A stretch of DNA of 46,940 nucleotides from Chloroflexota bacterium. Lineage in GTDB: Bacteria; Chloroflexota; Limnocylindria; P2-11E. Shown here piece after piece: positions 1 to 7,051 of the stretch. Both the position numbers and the translations under genes were made by a program. The notes beneath the pieces were generated by a model that was not told where the DNA came from, did not search any database, and saw only the letters and a program-made list of their open reading frames with translations. The stretch's first letter is position 1. Each line of letters opens with the position of its first letter. The DNA lies in the NCBI GenBank assembly GCA_027310565.1, contig DAIDAP010000006.1, positions 1 through 46,940 of the forward strand, written 5' to 3'.

Positions 1-113
1 TCCGTATCCTCGCCCGCGCCTGGCTGCGCGTTCTGTGGCGCTGCTGGCAGGACCGAACGTCTTATGACGACGTACGTCATCTCGCGGCCGCGGCGGCTCG
101 GTTCGCGGCCTGA
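1..113 (+). mobile_element. IS110-family transposase, C-terminal end (partial at window edge)
   Basis: From base 3 an open frame of 36 codons runs to TGA at 111-113. It contains LRVLWRCWQD followed by SYD and RH, which is the usual C-terminal signature of IS110/IS116/IS902 transposases (RVLWRCWQD..PYDP..H). The start and the DEDD catalytic part lie outside the window. IS110 elements carry no long terminal inverted repeats, and none is visible after the stop. Identification rests on this short motif only; whether the element is intact cannot be judged. Confidence 0.7.
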
Positions 114-130
114 GGTTGACACAGGAAGTC

Positions 131-526
131 TCACGCGGCGATGAGGTGGTGGAGCGGCTCCCAGTCCGTCACGATCGCGAGGATGAGCGCGGTGTCGATC
201 GCGACGCCGACCAGGAGCCACGGGTGGAACCCGATGAGCAGCAGCGCGAGCGACGCGAGCGACCCGAGCAGCGCGAGGGATCGCCACCAGTCCAGCGGCA
301 CGAGCCACCCCACGAGCGCGAGCGCCGAGAAGAGGTAGGCGAGGATCGCGAGCGTCGCGAGGCTGACCGCGAGCGGGAACGCGGCGCCCCGCAGGCCGAG
401 CGCGGCCAGCGCGCCGCGGTCGAGGCGGAACGGGTACGCCGCGGGATCGGGCGCCTCGCGGAGGAAGTACGAGGAATGGATGAGCGCGTGGAACGCGAGG
501 AAGACGGCGAGCCCCCAGCGGATCAT
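131..526 (-). CDS. Small integral membrane protein, function unknown
   Basis: A 131-residue protein with about four hydrophobic segments (roughly residues 3-20, 38-75, 80-100 and 103-122) and short polar loops, so an inner-membrane protein. The first segment holds two histidines (FHALIHSSYFLRE). ATG at 526 is preceded by GGAGG with an 8-base spacer, which supports this start. It lies tail-to-tail with the transposase remnant and upstream of the YibE/F gene on the same strand, about 110 bases away. I do not recognise a named family; general DoxX-like or DUF-type small membrane proteins look similar. Confidence 0.6.
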   Translation of the reverse strand: MIRWGLAVFLAFHALIHSSYFLREAPDPAAYPFRLDRGALAALGLRGAAFPLAVSLATLAILAYLFSALALVGWLVPLDWWRSLALLGSLASLALLLIGFHPWLLVGVAIDTALILAIVTDWEPLHHLIAA

Positions 527-634
527 CGGGCGGACCTCCGTGCATCACGCTGAGGCCTCGCCACGCGCGGCGCGACGGTCGAAGGTCCCGACCCGCGGAC
601 CCGAACGATGTCGGGTGCTCGTGCGGCGGCTCCC

Positions 635-1732
635 CTACTCCTCCTCCGCGGTCACGCCGGACCCGCCGGCGAACAGCACCGCTATCCAGGTCGTGACGGG
701 CACGCTGAGCAGGAGCCCCAGACCGGCCGCGAGCAGCGCGACCGCGGCCACCATGAGCGGCTCGCCGTTGAGCGTGACCGCGAGCGGCCGCGGCCCGACG
801 AACAGCAGCAGCGCGAGCGGAAGGACCGACCCGAGCAGCACGAAGGTGAACGTGTTCACCAGCGACGCGACGTGATCCTGCGCGGCGGCCATCCCCGCCG
901 CGAAGAGCCGGCCCCCGCGGAGGTCGTCCCGCGCCGCGGCGAGCGCCCGCACCGCGGCCGCCTGGCTCACGGCGAGATCCACGATGACGCCGAGCGAGGC
1001 GAGCACCACCGCCGCCAGCGCGAGGTCGGCCATGTCCACGCGGCCCGCGGTCGCGGTGCGCAGCGCGGTGCCCTCGCCGGCGAGCCCGGTGAGACGGGCC
1101 GACGCGAGGCCGATCGCGCCGGCCGCCGCGACGACGCCGACCCCGGCGAGCGCACCCGAGGCCGCGGCGACGCCGCTCCACCCGACAGCGTGGATCACGA
1201 ACACGCCGAGCAGGACCACGCCGACGGACGCGACGAGCGTCGCGATGAGCGGGTCCTGCCCGCGCTGGACCGCGGGGACGATCGCGACGAACACGACGAG
1301 CAGGCTCAGCGCGATGCCCGCGAGCGTCGTGAGGCCCTTCCAGCGCGCGACGGCGAGGAGCCCGACGACGAAGACCACGGCGATGGGCGCGAGGCTGGGC
1401 AGGCGGACGACCTCGGCGATCGTGTAGGTGCGCTGATCGCCCGATCGCGCGGCCGCGAGGAGGACGCGGTCACCCGGCCGCAGGAGGCCGTTCGCGTCGA
1501 TGGTGCGCTCGCCGCCCCAGTCGACCTCGACCCGCTCGCCGCGGTACAGGCTCTCGTCGAGCTCGACGCGCAGCCGCTCGAACGGCTGCGTCACCCCGCT
1601 CGGCGCCTCGCGCTCGCCGATCTCGAGCACGTCGACGACGTGGCCGGCCACCACGTCGGGCGCGTTCGCCGTCACGAGCGGCCCGCATCCGGAGAGCAGG
1701 ACGAGCGCGGCGAGCGCGAGGAGACGCGTCAC
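635..1732 (-). CDS. YibE/F family membrane protein
   Basis: A 365-residue protein that fits the YibE/F-like family (PF07907). It has an N-terminal signal peptide with a lipobox-like LLSGC around residue 15, an extracytoplasmic beta-rich region of about 90 residues, then about seven hydrophobic segments from residue 110 to the end. The part around residues 225-300 (GRVDMADLALAAVVLAS, then DHVASLVNTFTFVLLGS) is the conserved YibE/F core. The family is an uncharacterised multi-pass permease-like group. Start is GTG at 1732. The next gene on this strand (znuB-like) ends 112 bases upstream, so transcription could run through from the metal importer. Confidence 0.8.
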   Translation of the reverse strand: MTRLLALAALVLLSGCGPLVTANAPDVVAGHVVDVLEIGEREAPSGVTQPFERLRVELDESLYRGERVEVDWGGERTIDANGLLRPGDRVLLAAARSGDQRTYTIAEVVRLPSLAPIAVVFVVGLLAVARWKGLTTLAGIALSLLVVFVAIVPAVQRGQDPLIATLVASVGVVLLGVFVIHAVGWSGVAAASGALAGVGVVAAAGAIGLASARLTGLAGEGTALRTATAGRVDMADLALAAVVLASLGVIVDLAVSQAAAVRALAAARDDLRGGRLFAAGMAAAQDHVASLVNTFTFVLLGSVLPLALLLFVGPRPLAVTLNGEPLMVAAVALLAAGLGLLLSVPVTTWIAVLFAGGSGVTAEEE

Positions 1733-1844
1733 GTGACCTTAGTGTGCGCGAGTGTGCGCGCGCTCGCCGGGCGGCATCGTCGCGGCCGGCGGCTCGCTTG
1801 CCTGGAGTGCCGGACGCCGGCTCGCTCGCCTTCCGGCTCCGCCC

Positions 1845-2678
1845 TCACGCGCCGCGCGCCTCGCGGCGGCGCAGCGCCGGTCCGAGGACGAAGCGCGCGA
1901 CGAGGTAGAAGAGGAACGACAGGCTCGTCACGAAGACGCTCACCGGCGCGTTCAGCACGAGCGCGAGGGCGATGCCTCCGAGCGTGGACGCCAGCGCGAT
2001 GAGCGTGCTGTACAGGATGGAGCGCCCGGGACGCGGCGTGAGCCGCTCCGCGGCGGCGCCCGGCGTGATCATGAGCGTGAGGATGAGCAGCACGCCCACG
2101 ACCTGCACCGCCTCGGCCACCGCCGCCGCCATCACCAGCAGGAACACCACGCCCAGCGCGCCGACCGGGACGCCGCGCGCCTCGGCCACCTCGGGGTCGA
2201 CCGTCGCGAACATGAGCGGCCGGTAGACGACCGCGAGCGCGGCGAGCGTCACGACCGCGATGCCGACCAGGAGCGCGACGTCGGATCGGCTCACGCCGGT
2301 GATCGTCCCGAAGAGGATCGCGAAGGCCTGGCTCGCGTACCTCGGGTAGAGGGTGATGAAGAGGACGCCGAGGCCGAGGCCGAAGGCCAGCGTCACCCCG
2401 ACGACCGTGTCGCGGCCGCGCGCGCGCACGCCGAGCGCGCCGATGAACAGCGCGGTGATCCCGGAGCCGCCGAGCAGCCCGAGGACCGGCGGGAGGCCGG
2501 CGAGCACCGACGCCGCCGCGCCGGTGAAGCCGAGCTCGGCGAGCGCGTGGACGCCGAACGACATGTCGCGGGCGACGACGAAGCGGCTCACCGCCCCGGA
2601 CAGGAGCGCGATGACGAACCCGGCGGCGACGGCGTTCTGGACGAACTCGTACCCGAGCAGGCTCGCGAGCTGGTCCAT
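1845..2678 (-). CDS. Zinc/manganese ABC importer, permease subunit (ZnuB/MntB type)
   Basis: A 277-residue permease of the ABC-3 family (PF00950) with 8-9 hydrophobic segments. Conserved blocks are seen near residues 24-60 (ALLSGAVSRFVVARDMSFGVHALAELGFTG region) and at 195-215 (VVGVLLILTLMITPGAAA), typical of ZnuB/MntB. It forms the membrane channel of the importer with the adjacent ATPase and binding protein. ATG at 2678 overlaps the ATPase stop as ATGA, so the two are translationally coupled. Zn and Mn permeases cannot be told apart from sequence alone. Confidence 0.92.
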   Translation of the reverse strand: MDQLASLLGYEFVQNAVAAGFVIALLSGAVSRFVVARDMSFGVHALAELGFTGAAASVLAGLPPVLGLLGGSGITALFIGALGVRARGRDTVVGVTLAFGLGLGVLFITLYPRYASQAFAILFGTITGVSRSDVALLVGIAVVTLAALAVVYRPLMFATVDPEVAEARGVPVGALGVVFLLVMAAAVAEAVQVVGVLLILTLMITPGAAAERLTPRPGRSILYSTLIALASTLGGIALALVLNAPVSVFVTSLSFLFYLVARFVLGPALRRREARGA

Positions 2679-3523
2679 CAGCCGCCCTCGTGATGGTCGG
2701 CGAGCTGCGCCGGCAGGTGATGCGGCTCCTCGACCTCGAAGCCCGAGCCGGTCGCCTCGCCGACGACGAGCAAGCGATCGTGCACGCGGACGACGTCGAC
2801 ATGCGAGCGGTACAGCGCGGTGAGCCGCTCGGTCGTGAGGATCTCATCGGGGGCGCCGGCGGCCCAGCGCCCATCGACGACGAAGAGGACGCGGTCGACG
2901 AGCTCGAGCACCGGGTTCACGTCGTGGGTCACAAAGAGGACGGTGCCGCCCGTCGCGGCCCGCCAGCGCGCGATCACGTCCACGATGCCGCGCTGGCTGC
3001 CGAGGTCGAGGTGCGCGAGCGGCTCGTCGCAGAGGAGCAGCCGCGGCGCCCCGACGAGCGCCTGGGCGATGCGCAGACGCTGCTGCTCCCCGCCCGAGAG
3101 GCGGCCGACGGGAGCGAGCGCGTAGGCGGACGCGCCGACCTGCTCGATCGCGCCGCGCACGCGCGCCGTCGCGTCCGCGTCCGGTCCGCCGATGCCCCAG
3201 CGGTGACCGTCGATCCCGAACCGGACGAGGTCCACGCCGCGCAGCGCGACGTCCGGGTCGAAGCGCGAGGTCTGCGGCACGTAGCCGATCTCGGGATCGC
3301 CGCGCCGTGGCTCGTGCCCGAGGACCGCGAGCCGGCCCGACGCCGGCACGACGAGGCCGAGCACGGCGCGGAGCAGCGAGGTCTTGCCCGAGCCGCTCGG
3401 GCCGATGATCGCGGTGAACGTGCCGGACCCGACCTCGGCGGTGAGGTCAGTCCACACCCGTCGCGCGCCATACGCGAGCGTCAGGCGCTCGAAGCGGACG
3501 GCGGGCTCGCTCGTCCCCGTCAC
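2678..3523 (-). CDS. Zinc/manganese ABC importer, ATP-binding subunit (ZnuC/MntA type)
   Basis: A 281-residue ABC ATPase. Walker A is GPSGSGKTS, the signature is LSGGEQQR, Walker B is LLLCDEPLAHLD and the switch histidine is in FVTHD. It energises metal uptake through the neighbouring permease. I chose GTG at 3523 because it overlaps the stop of the binding-protein gene as GTGA and begins just before the conserved fold; a start 45 bases further upstream is open but only adds an Arg-rich out-of-frame shadow of the neighbour's end. The C-terminal 40 residues are His-rich in part (EEPHHLPAQLADHHEGG), which may bind metal. Confidence 0.93.
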   Translation of the reverse strand: MTGTSEPAVRFERLTLAYGARRVWTDLTAEVGSGTFTAIIGPSGSGKTSLLRAVLGLVVPASGRLAVLGHEPRRGDPEIGYVPQTSRFDPDVALRGVDLVRFGIDGHRWGIGGPDADATARVRGAIEQVGASAYALAPVGRLSGGEQQRLRIAQALVGAPRLLLCDEPLAHLDLGSQRGIVDVIARWRAATGGTVLFVTHDVNPVLELVDRVLFVVDGRWAAGAPDEILTTERLTALYRSHVDVVRVHDRLLVVGEATGSGFEVEEPHHLPAQLADHHEGG

Positions 3524-4401
3524 CGCGCGAGCGCTTTCTCGAGGTCGTCGAGCTGGGCGAGCTGCCACTCGCGGTAGTCGTCGAATCCGGACGGTATGGT
3601 CTCGGCGACGCCCACGACCGGGACGCCGCTGCGCGCCGCGAGCTCGCGCAGGCTCTTCGTGAGCGGGCTCGTCACCTGGCTGTTGTAGAGGAGGGCGCGC
3701 ACCCGTTTCCCCCTGATGAGGTCGTCCATCGCCGCGACGTCCGCGGGCGCGGGATCCAGCCCCTGCTCGATCGCGCGCATGAACGAGCCGGGCGTCAGCA
3801 CCACGAGGCCGATGGCGTCGGTCTGGTACTCGGCGACCGCCTCGGTGAACGCGATGGGCGCTCCGGCGTAGGCGGTCCGCAGCGCGGCGACCTTCCGGTC
3901 GATCTCCGCGAGCCCGGCGGCGTACGCATCACGACGCGCCGCGTAGGACGACGCGTTCGCCGGATCGAGCCTCGCCAGCGCGGCGGCCGCCGCGTCGGCC
4001 ACGCTGCGCATCGTCCCCGTCCGGTACCAGATGTGCGAGTTCACGTCGTCGCCGACCCCCACGAGCTCCTGGACGTCGATGACGATCCGGCCCGCCGGCG
4101 CCGAGGCGGCGAGGAGCTTGCGCATGAAGTCGTCGTACCCCACGCCGTTGAGGACGACGAGCCTGGCGTCGGCCACCGCCGCGGCGGCCGTCGGGCTCGC
4201 CTCGTACTGGTGCGGGTCGGCGCTCGGGTCCCTGAGGATGCTCGTCACGCGGACGCGATCGCCGCCCACCCGCGCGAGGAGGTCGCCGTAGAAGTTCTCC
4301 GCCGCCACGACCGGGATCCCGGACGGCGGCGGGGCCGCCGGTCCGCAGCCGAGCGCGGCCGCGCCGGCCACCGCGTAGATGAGAATCGCTCTCACGATCA
4401 A
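3520..4401 (-). CDS. Zinc/manganese ABC importer, substrate-binding lipoprotein
   Basis: A 293-residue TroA-family (PF01297) cluster A-I binding protein. The N-terminus is a lipoprotein signal (hydrophobic residues 3-17, AALGC). Likely metal ligands are His in DPHQYE, His in NSHIWY and Glu in FTEAVAEY. The third ligand is Glu rather than the His usual in ZnuA, and there is no His-rich loop; PsaA/MntC-type Mn proteins also use two His and one Glu, so the metal is open. Start is TTG at 4401 (GTG two codons later is possible). It is the first gene of the importer operon and lies directly behind the putative operator shared with the Fur-family gene. Confidence 0.88.
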   Translation of the reverse strand: MIVRAILIYAVAGAAALGCGPAAPPPSGIPVVAAENFYGDLLARVGGDRVRVTSILRDPSADPHQYEASPTAAAAVADARLVVLNGVGYDDFMRKLLAASAPAGRIVIDVQELVGVGDDVNSHIWYRTGTMRSVADAAAAALARLDPANASSYAARRDAYAAGLAEIDRKVAALRTAYAGAPIAFTEAVAEYQTDAIGLVVLTPGSFMRAIEQGLDPAPADVAAMDDLIRGKRVRALLYNSQVTSPLTKSLRELAARSGVPVVGVAETIPSGFDDYREWQLAQLDDLEKALAR

Positions 4402-4403
4402 TG

Positions 4404-4418
4404 TGAGAATGATACTCG
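4404..4418. promoter_or_regulatory. Fur/Zur-type operator between importer and regulator
   Basis: TGAGAATGATACTCG at 4404-4418 is an imperfect palindrome (GAG.AT.AT.CTC) of the form bound by Fur-family repressors. It overlaps a TATCAT -10-like element (minus strand, 4414-4409) seven bases before the importer start. A second palindrome with 5-base arms, TGAGAATCGCTCTCA, lies at 4380-4394 inside the start of the binding-protein gene. On the plus strand TACACT at 4439-4444 stands six bases before the regulator ATG. Metal-dependent repression of both genes from here is inference from layout and sequence. Confidence 0.6.
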
Positions 4419-4450
4419 ATAACCTCGGGCGGCGCGGCTACACTGCGCGC

Positions 4451-4894
4451 ATGGCGCCCAAGCGGCAGGATCGGCTGGCGAAGCGCATCACCGCGCGCGG
4501 CCGGCGTCTCACCGACCAGCGGCTCGTCGTCGCCGAGGCGCTCGCGGCGTGCCGCGAGGCCGTCTCCGCGCAGGAGCTGCACGGCCGGCTGCGCCGGGGC
4601 CATCCCCGCCTCGCCCTCGCGACGGTCTACCGCGCGCTGGAGGCGCAGGTCGAGAGCGGGATGGCGCGACGCCTCGAGCGCAGCGGACACGTCTCGGCCT
4701 ACGTCGCGTGCGAGCCGGCCCACCACCATCACCTGGTCTGCACGCGGTGCCAGCGGGTGAGCGACGTCGACGAGGCGCTCCTGCGGCCGCTGCTGCGGCG
4801 GATCGACGATCGGCACGGCTTCACGGTCGAGCACGAGCGACTCGACTTCTACGGGCTCTGCGCGTCGTGCCGCAGGAGAGCCGGCGACCGGTGA
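4451..4894 (+). CDS. Fur-family metal-responsive repressor (probably Zur or Mur)
   Basis: A 147-residue Fur-family protein. Residues 12-85 form the winged helix (LTDQRLVVAEALAA, then LALATVYRALEAQVESG). The regulatory metal site shows HHHHLVCTRC, followed by D and H residues, and the C-terminal CASC pair completes a structural Zn(Cys)4 site. ATG at 4451 is preferred over upstream in-frame codons because the protein then begins at the normal family position and TACACT stands six bases before it. The divergent Zn/Mn importer next door makes Zur (or an Mn-sensing Mur) more likely than an iron Fur, but sequence alone does not decide. Confidence 0.85.
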   Translation: MAPKRQDRLAKRITARGRRLTDQRLVVAEALAACREAVSAQELHGRLRRGHPRLALATVYRALEAQVESGMARRLERSGHVSAYVACEPAHHHHLVCTRCQRVSDVDEALLRPLLRRIDDRHGFTVEHERLDFYGLCASCRRRAGDR

Positions 4895-4901
4895 CCCTTC
4901 G

Positions 4902-4922
4902 GTATGATAGCGTCATTCATAC
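4902..4922. promoter_or_regulatory. Promoter and inverted repeat of the toxin-antitoxin operon
   Basis: GTATGA at 4902-4907 and TCATAC at 4917-4922 are perfect inverted arms separated by 9 bases, and the left arm contains TATGAT, a good -10 box. It begins 8 bases after the Fur-family stop and ends 26 bases before the antitoxin ATG. Ribbon-helix-helix antitoxins normally bind such a palindrome to repress their own operon. Autoregulation is inference. Confidence 0.5.
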
Positions 4923-4948
4923 TCGGTCCACGGCAAGGGGGCTACTCG

Positions 4949-5194
4949 ATGGTGCGACGAACGATCAGCGTGCCGCCCGCGGTCGACGAGAAGATCCGCA
5001 GGATCGCGGAGGAGGAGGGCTCGTACTCGGCCGCCGTCGCCCGCCTCGTCGAGGAGGGTGCCCGCCGCTCCGGCAAGGCGGAGCGCCCGAGCTTCATCGG
5101 CAGCATCGACGACCCGACCCTCCCGCGAGACTTCGGCCGCAATCACGAGAAGTACCTGAAGGAGGCGATCCGGCGCCTTGGCCGTCATCGTTGA
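4949..5194 (+). CDS. Antitoxin, ribbon-helix-helix type (VapB-like)
   Basis: An 81-residue protein starting RRTISVPPAVDEKIRRIAEE, the beta strand plus first helix of a ribbon-helix-helix (CopG/Arc-like) DNA-binding domain, followed by the second helix (SYSAAVARLVEEGAR). The C-terminal 35 residues (FIGSIDDPTLPRDFG..EKYLKEA) would wrap the toxin. ATG at 4949 follows AAGGGGG with about 7 bases spacing, and begins the conserved fold, whereas an upstream start at 4904 would lie inside the operator. It overlaps the toxin gene by 17 bases, as in most type II systems. Confidence 0.8.
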   Translation: MVRRTISVPPAVDEKIRRIAEEEGSYSAAVARLVEEGARRSGKAERPSFIGSIDDPTLPRDFGRNHEKYLKEAIRRLGRHR

Positions 5195-5621
5195 CACCGG
5201 CCCGCTGCTCTCGGCAGCCCATCGACGCGACGAGGCATACGGCCTCGCGGTGGCGCTCATCGACCTCGCCGCGCGTGACCTCGTCGTGCCCGATCCGGTC
5301 GTCGTCGAATGCGACTATCTCCTGCGTGAGCGCGTGGGCCCTCACGCGGCGCGGGGACTGCTGGATGCGCTCGTCAGCGGCGCGTGGAGGCGCGGCACGC
5401 TGTCGCCGTCGGTCTTCGCTCGCGCCGTCGCGATCGACGCCCGCTACGCCGATCTCGGGCTCGGCATCGCCGACGCATCGGTGATGGCGCTCGCCGAGTC
5501 GACGCGCGGAGTTATCCTCACGTTCGATTTCGCGCACTTCCGCGCGGCGCCGCCCCTGGACGGAGGGACCTGGGACCTGCTCGTGAGCGAGGCTGAGTTC
5601 GCCCGGATGGTGCGTACCTGA
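5178..5621 (+). CDS. PIN-domain toxin ribonuclease (VapC-like)
   Basis: A 147-residue PIN-domain protein (PF01850). The acidic active-site set is visible: Asp in VIVDTGPLL (residue 6), Glu in VVVECDYLL (about 44), Asp in GIADASVMALA (about 100) and Asp in ILTFDFAHF (about 117). Family members cleave tRNA or rRNA with Mg2+. TTG at 5178 is the only start before the first catalytic Asp; AAGGAGG at 5159-5165 precedes it. It sits directly after, and overlapping, its antitoxin. No terminator is seen before the convergent tldE end at 5656. Confidence 0.85.
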   Translation: MAVIVDTGPLLSAAHRRDEAYGLAVALIDLAARDLVVPDPVVVECDYLLRERVGPHAARGLLDALVSGAWRRGTLSPSVFARAVAIDARYADLGLGIADASVMALAESTRGVILTFDFAHFRAAPPLDGGTWDLLVSEAEFARMVRT

Positions 5622-5655
5622 CCGCGCATCCGCACATGACTTCCGGGTCGCGACG

Positions 5656-7020
5656 CTACAGCGGGCTCGATCCGATGAACGTGGCGCGCGCGACCTTCAC
5701 CGGCGGGCAGAGGCAGACGATCGAGCCCATCCCGTTCGACGACCACCAGTCCCGCGCGAGGCGCTGCGGCCCGAGCAGGTCGATGCCGGCGAAGAGGTCG
5801 AGCGCGCTCATCTCGTAGCGCAGGTTCGCGAGCGCGCGCGTGATCTCGCCGTGCTCGACGAGGAACGTGCCGTTGCGCGTCGTGCCGGTCATCGTCGCGC
5901 GCTTCGGGTCGGGCGTGTTCGTGTAGTGGAAGCGCGTCACCAGGACGCCGCGCGCCACCCCGGCGAGGAGCCGCTCGCGGGTCGCGTCGCCGCCGGCCAT
6001 GGTGAGGTTCCCGGCGTGCCCTCCCGGCGCGTAGCGGCGCGGGTCGGCGGCGTGGCCGGTGCTCTCCGCGCCGAGCCACTTCGCGGACTGGCGGTCGTGC
6101 ACCACGCCGCGCGCGAGGCCCCGCTCCACCAGCGCGACGCGACGCTTCGGCGTCCCCTCGACATCGAAAGGTATCGCCAGCGTGCGCGGATCGAGGGCAT
6201 CCTCCCAGAGCGAGAACGCGGGGCCGGTCACCCGCTCCCCCAGGCGGCCGGCCATGAACGAGCGGCCGTCGCGCAGCGTCTGCCCGGTGAGCCCGGTGAG
6301 CGACAGGAAGCGCAGCACCTCCGCGACGGCGAGCTCCTCGAACACCGCCTCGTACTCGCCCGGCTCGAGCCGCGCGCGATCGTGGTCGGCCGCGGCCTTC
6401 TCGATCGCGCGCGCCGCGACCGAGGCGGGATCGAGCGCGTCGATGCGCGAGGAAAGGTCCTCGGCCCAGCCCGAGCCGCCGGCGTCGGTGAGCACGAGCG
6501 CGCGCAGGTAGGCCATGGTCATCGGCGCGTACGCGGCGACCCCGCGCGTGTTCGCGACGGCGTCCTCGCTGAGCTCGAGCTGGTGCGTGCCGGCGGCGCG
6601 CATGCCCCTGGCGCGCGCCGCCTCGGCGACGCTCCTGATGGCATCGGCCTGCGCCTGGGCGGACGCGCGCGCCGTCGTCGCGTCGAGCGCGCGCGGCTCG
6701 CGGGCCGCCGCGGGCTCGGCGAAGCCGGGCCAGTCCGGGTTCGGCCGCGAGAGCTCGGCGGCCGCGCGCGCGGACGAGAGCAGGGCGCGCAGGTCCGCCG
6801 CGTCGAGCGAGGTCCCGCCCGCGATGCCGACGGCGCCGCTCACGACGACGCGCGCCTGGACGTAGGTCTCGTCGGCCGCGGCGTTCTGGTGGACCTCGTT
6901 CTTCGCGTAGCGCGTGATCGCCGATCGGCGGCGGTGCGCCCAGAGCTCGGCCTCGCCGCCGGCGTCGCGGAGGGCCCGCTCGAGGGGACCGAGGAACGCC
7001 TCGGGGCCGAGGAGGCTCAT
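5656..7020 (-). CDS. tldE: TldE/PmbA-family protein (TldD-TldE protease partner)
   Basis: A 454-residue protein of the PmbA/TldA family (PF01523). It lacks the HExxxH zinc motif, as TldE proteins do, and ends with the family's C-terminal beta-rich domain (GNLTMAGGDATRERLL, FHYTNTPDPKRATMTGTTRNGTF). TldD and TldE form a ring-shaped heterocomplex that degrades unfolded peptides and trims leader peptides of some ribosomal natural products such as microcin B17. It lies 31 bases behind tldD on the same strand, so the pair is one operon. No precursor peptide gene was seen beside it. ATG at 7020. Confidence 0.92.
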   Translation of the reverse strand: MSLLGPEAFLGPLERALRDAGGEAELWAHRRRSAITRYAKNEVHQNAAADETYVQARVVVSGAVGIAGGTSLDAADLRALLSSARAAAELSRPNPDWPGFAEPAAAREPRALDATTARASAQAQADAIRSVAEAARARGMRAAGTHQLELSEDAVANTRGVAAYAPMTMAYLRALVLTDAGGSGWAEDLSSRIDALDPASVAARAIEKAAADHDRARLEPGEYEAVFEELAVAEVLRFLSLTGLTGQTLRDGRSFMAGRLGERVTGPAFSLWEDALDPRTLAIPFDVEGTPKRRVALVERGLARGVVHDRQSAKWLGAESTGHAADPRRYAPGGHAGNLTMAGGDATRERLLAGVARGVLVTRFHYTNTPDPKRATMTGTTRNGTFLVEHGEITRALANLRYEMSALDLFAGIDLLGPQRLARDWWSSNGMGSIVCLCPPVKVARATFIGSSPL

Positions 7021-7051
7021 TGGCGCACCCTTCCCCGACGTCGACCGTGTC

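Noticed and set aside
608-2002. Long plus-strand open frames opposite the YibE/F and znuB-like genes
   Set aside because: They are Arg/Asp/Glu-rich antisense shadows caused by high GC content; the minus-strand frames hold clear membrane-protein families.
5622-5655. Terminator between vapC and tldE
   Set aside because: No stem of more than four pairs and no T-run in the convergent gap.
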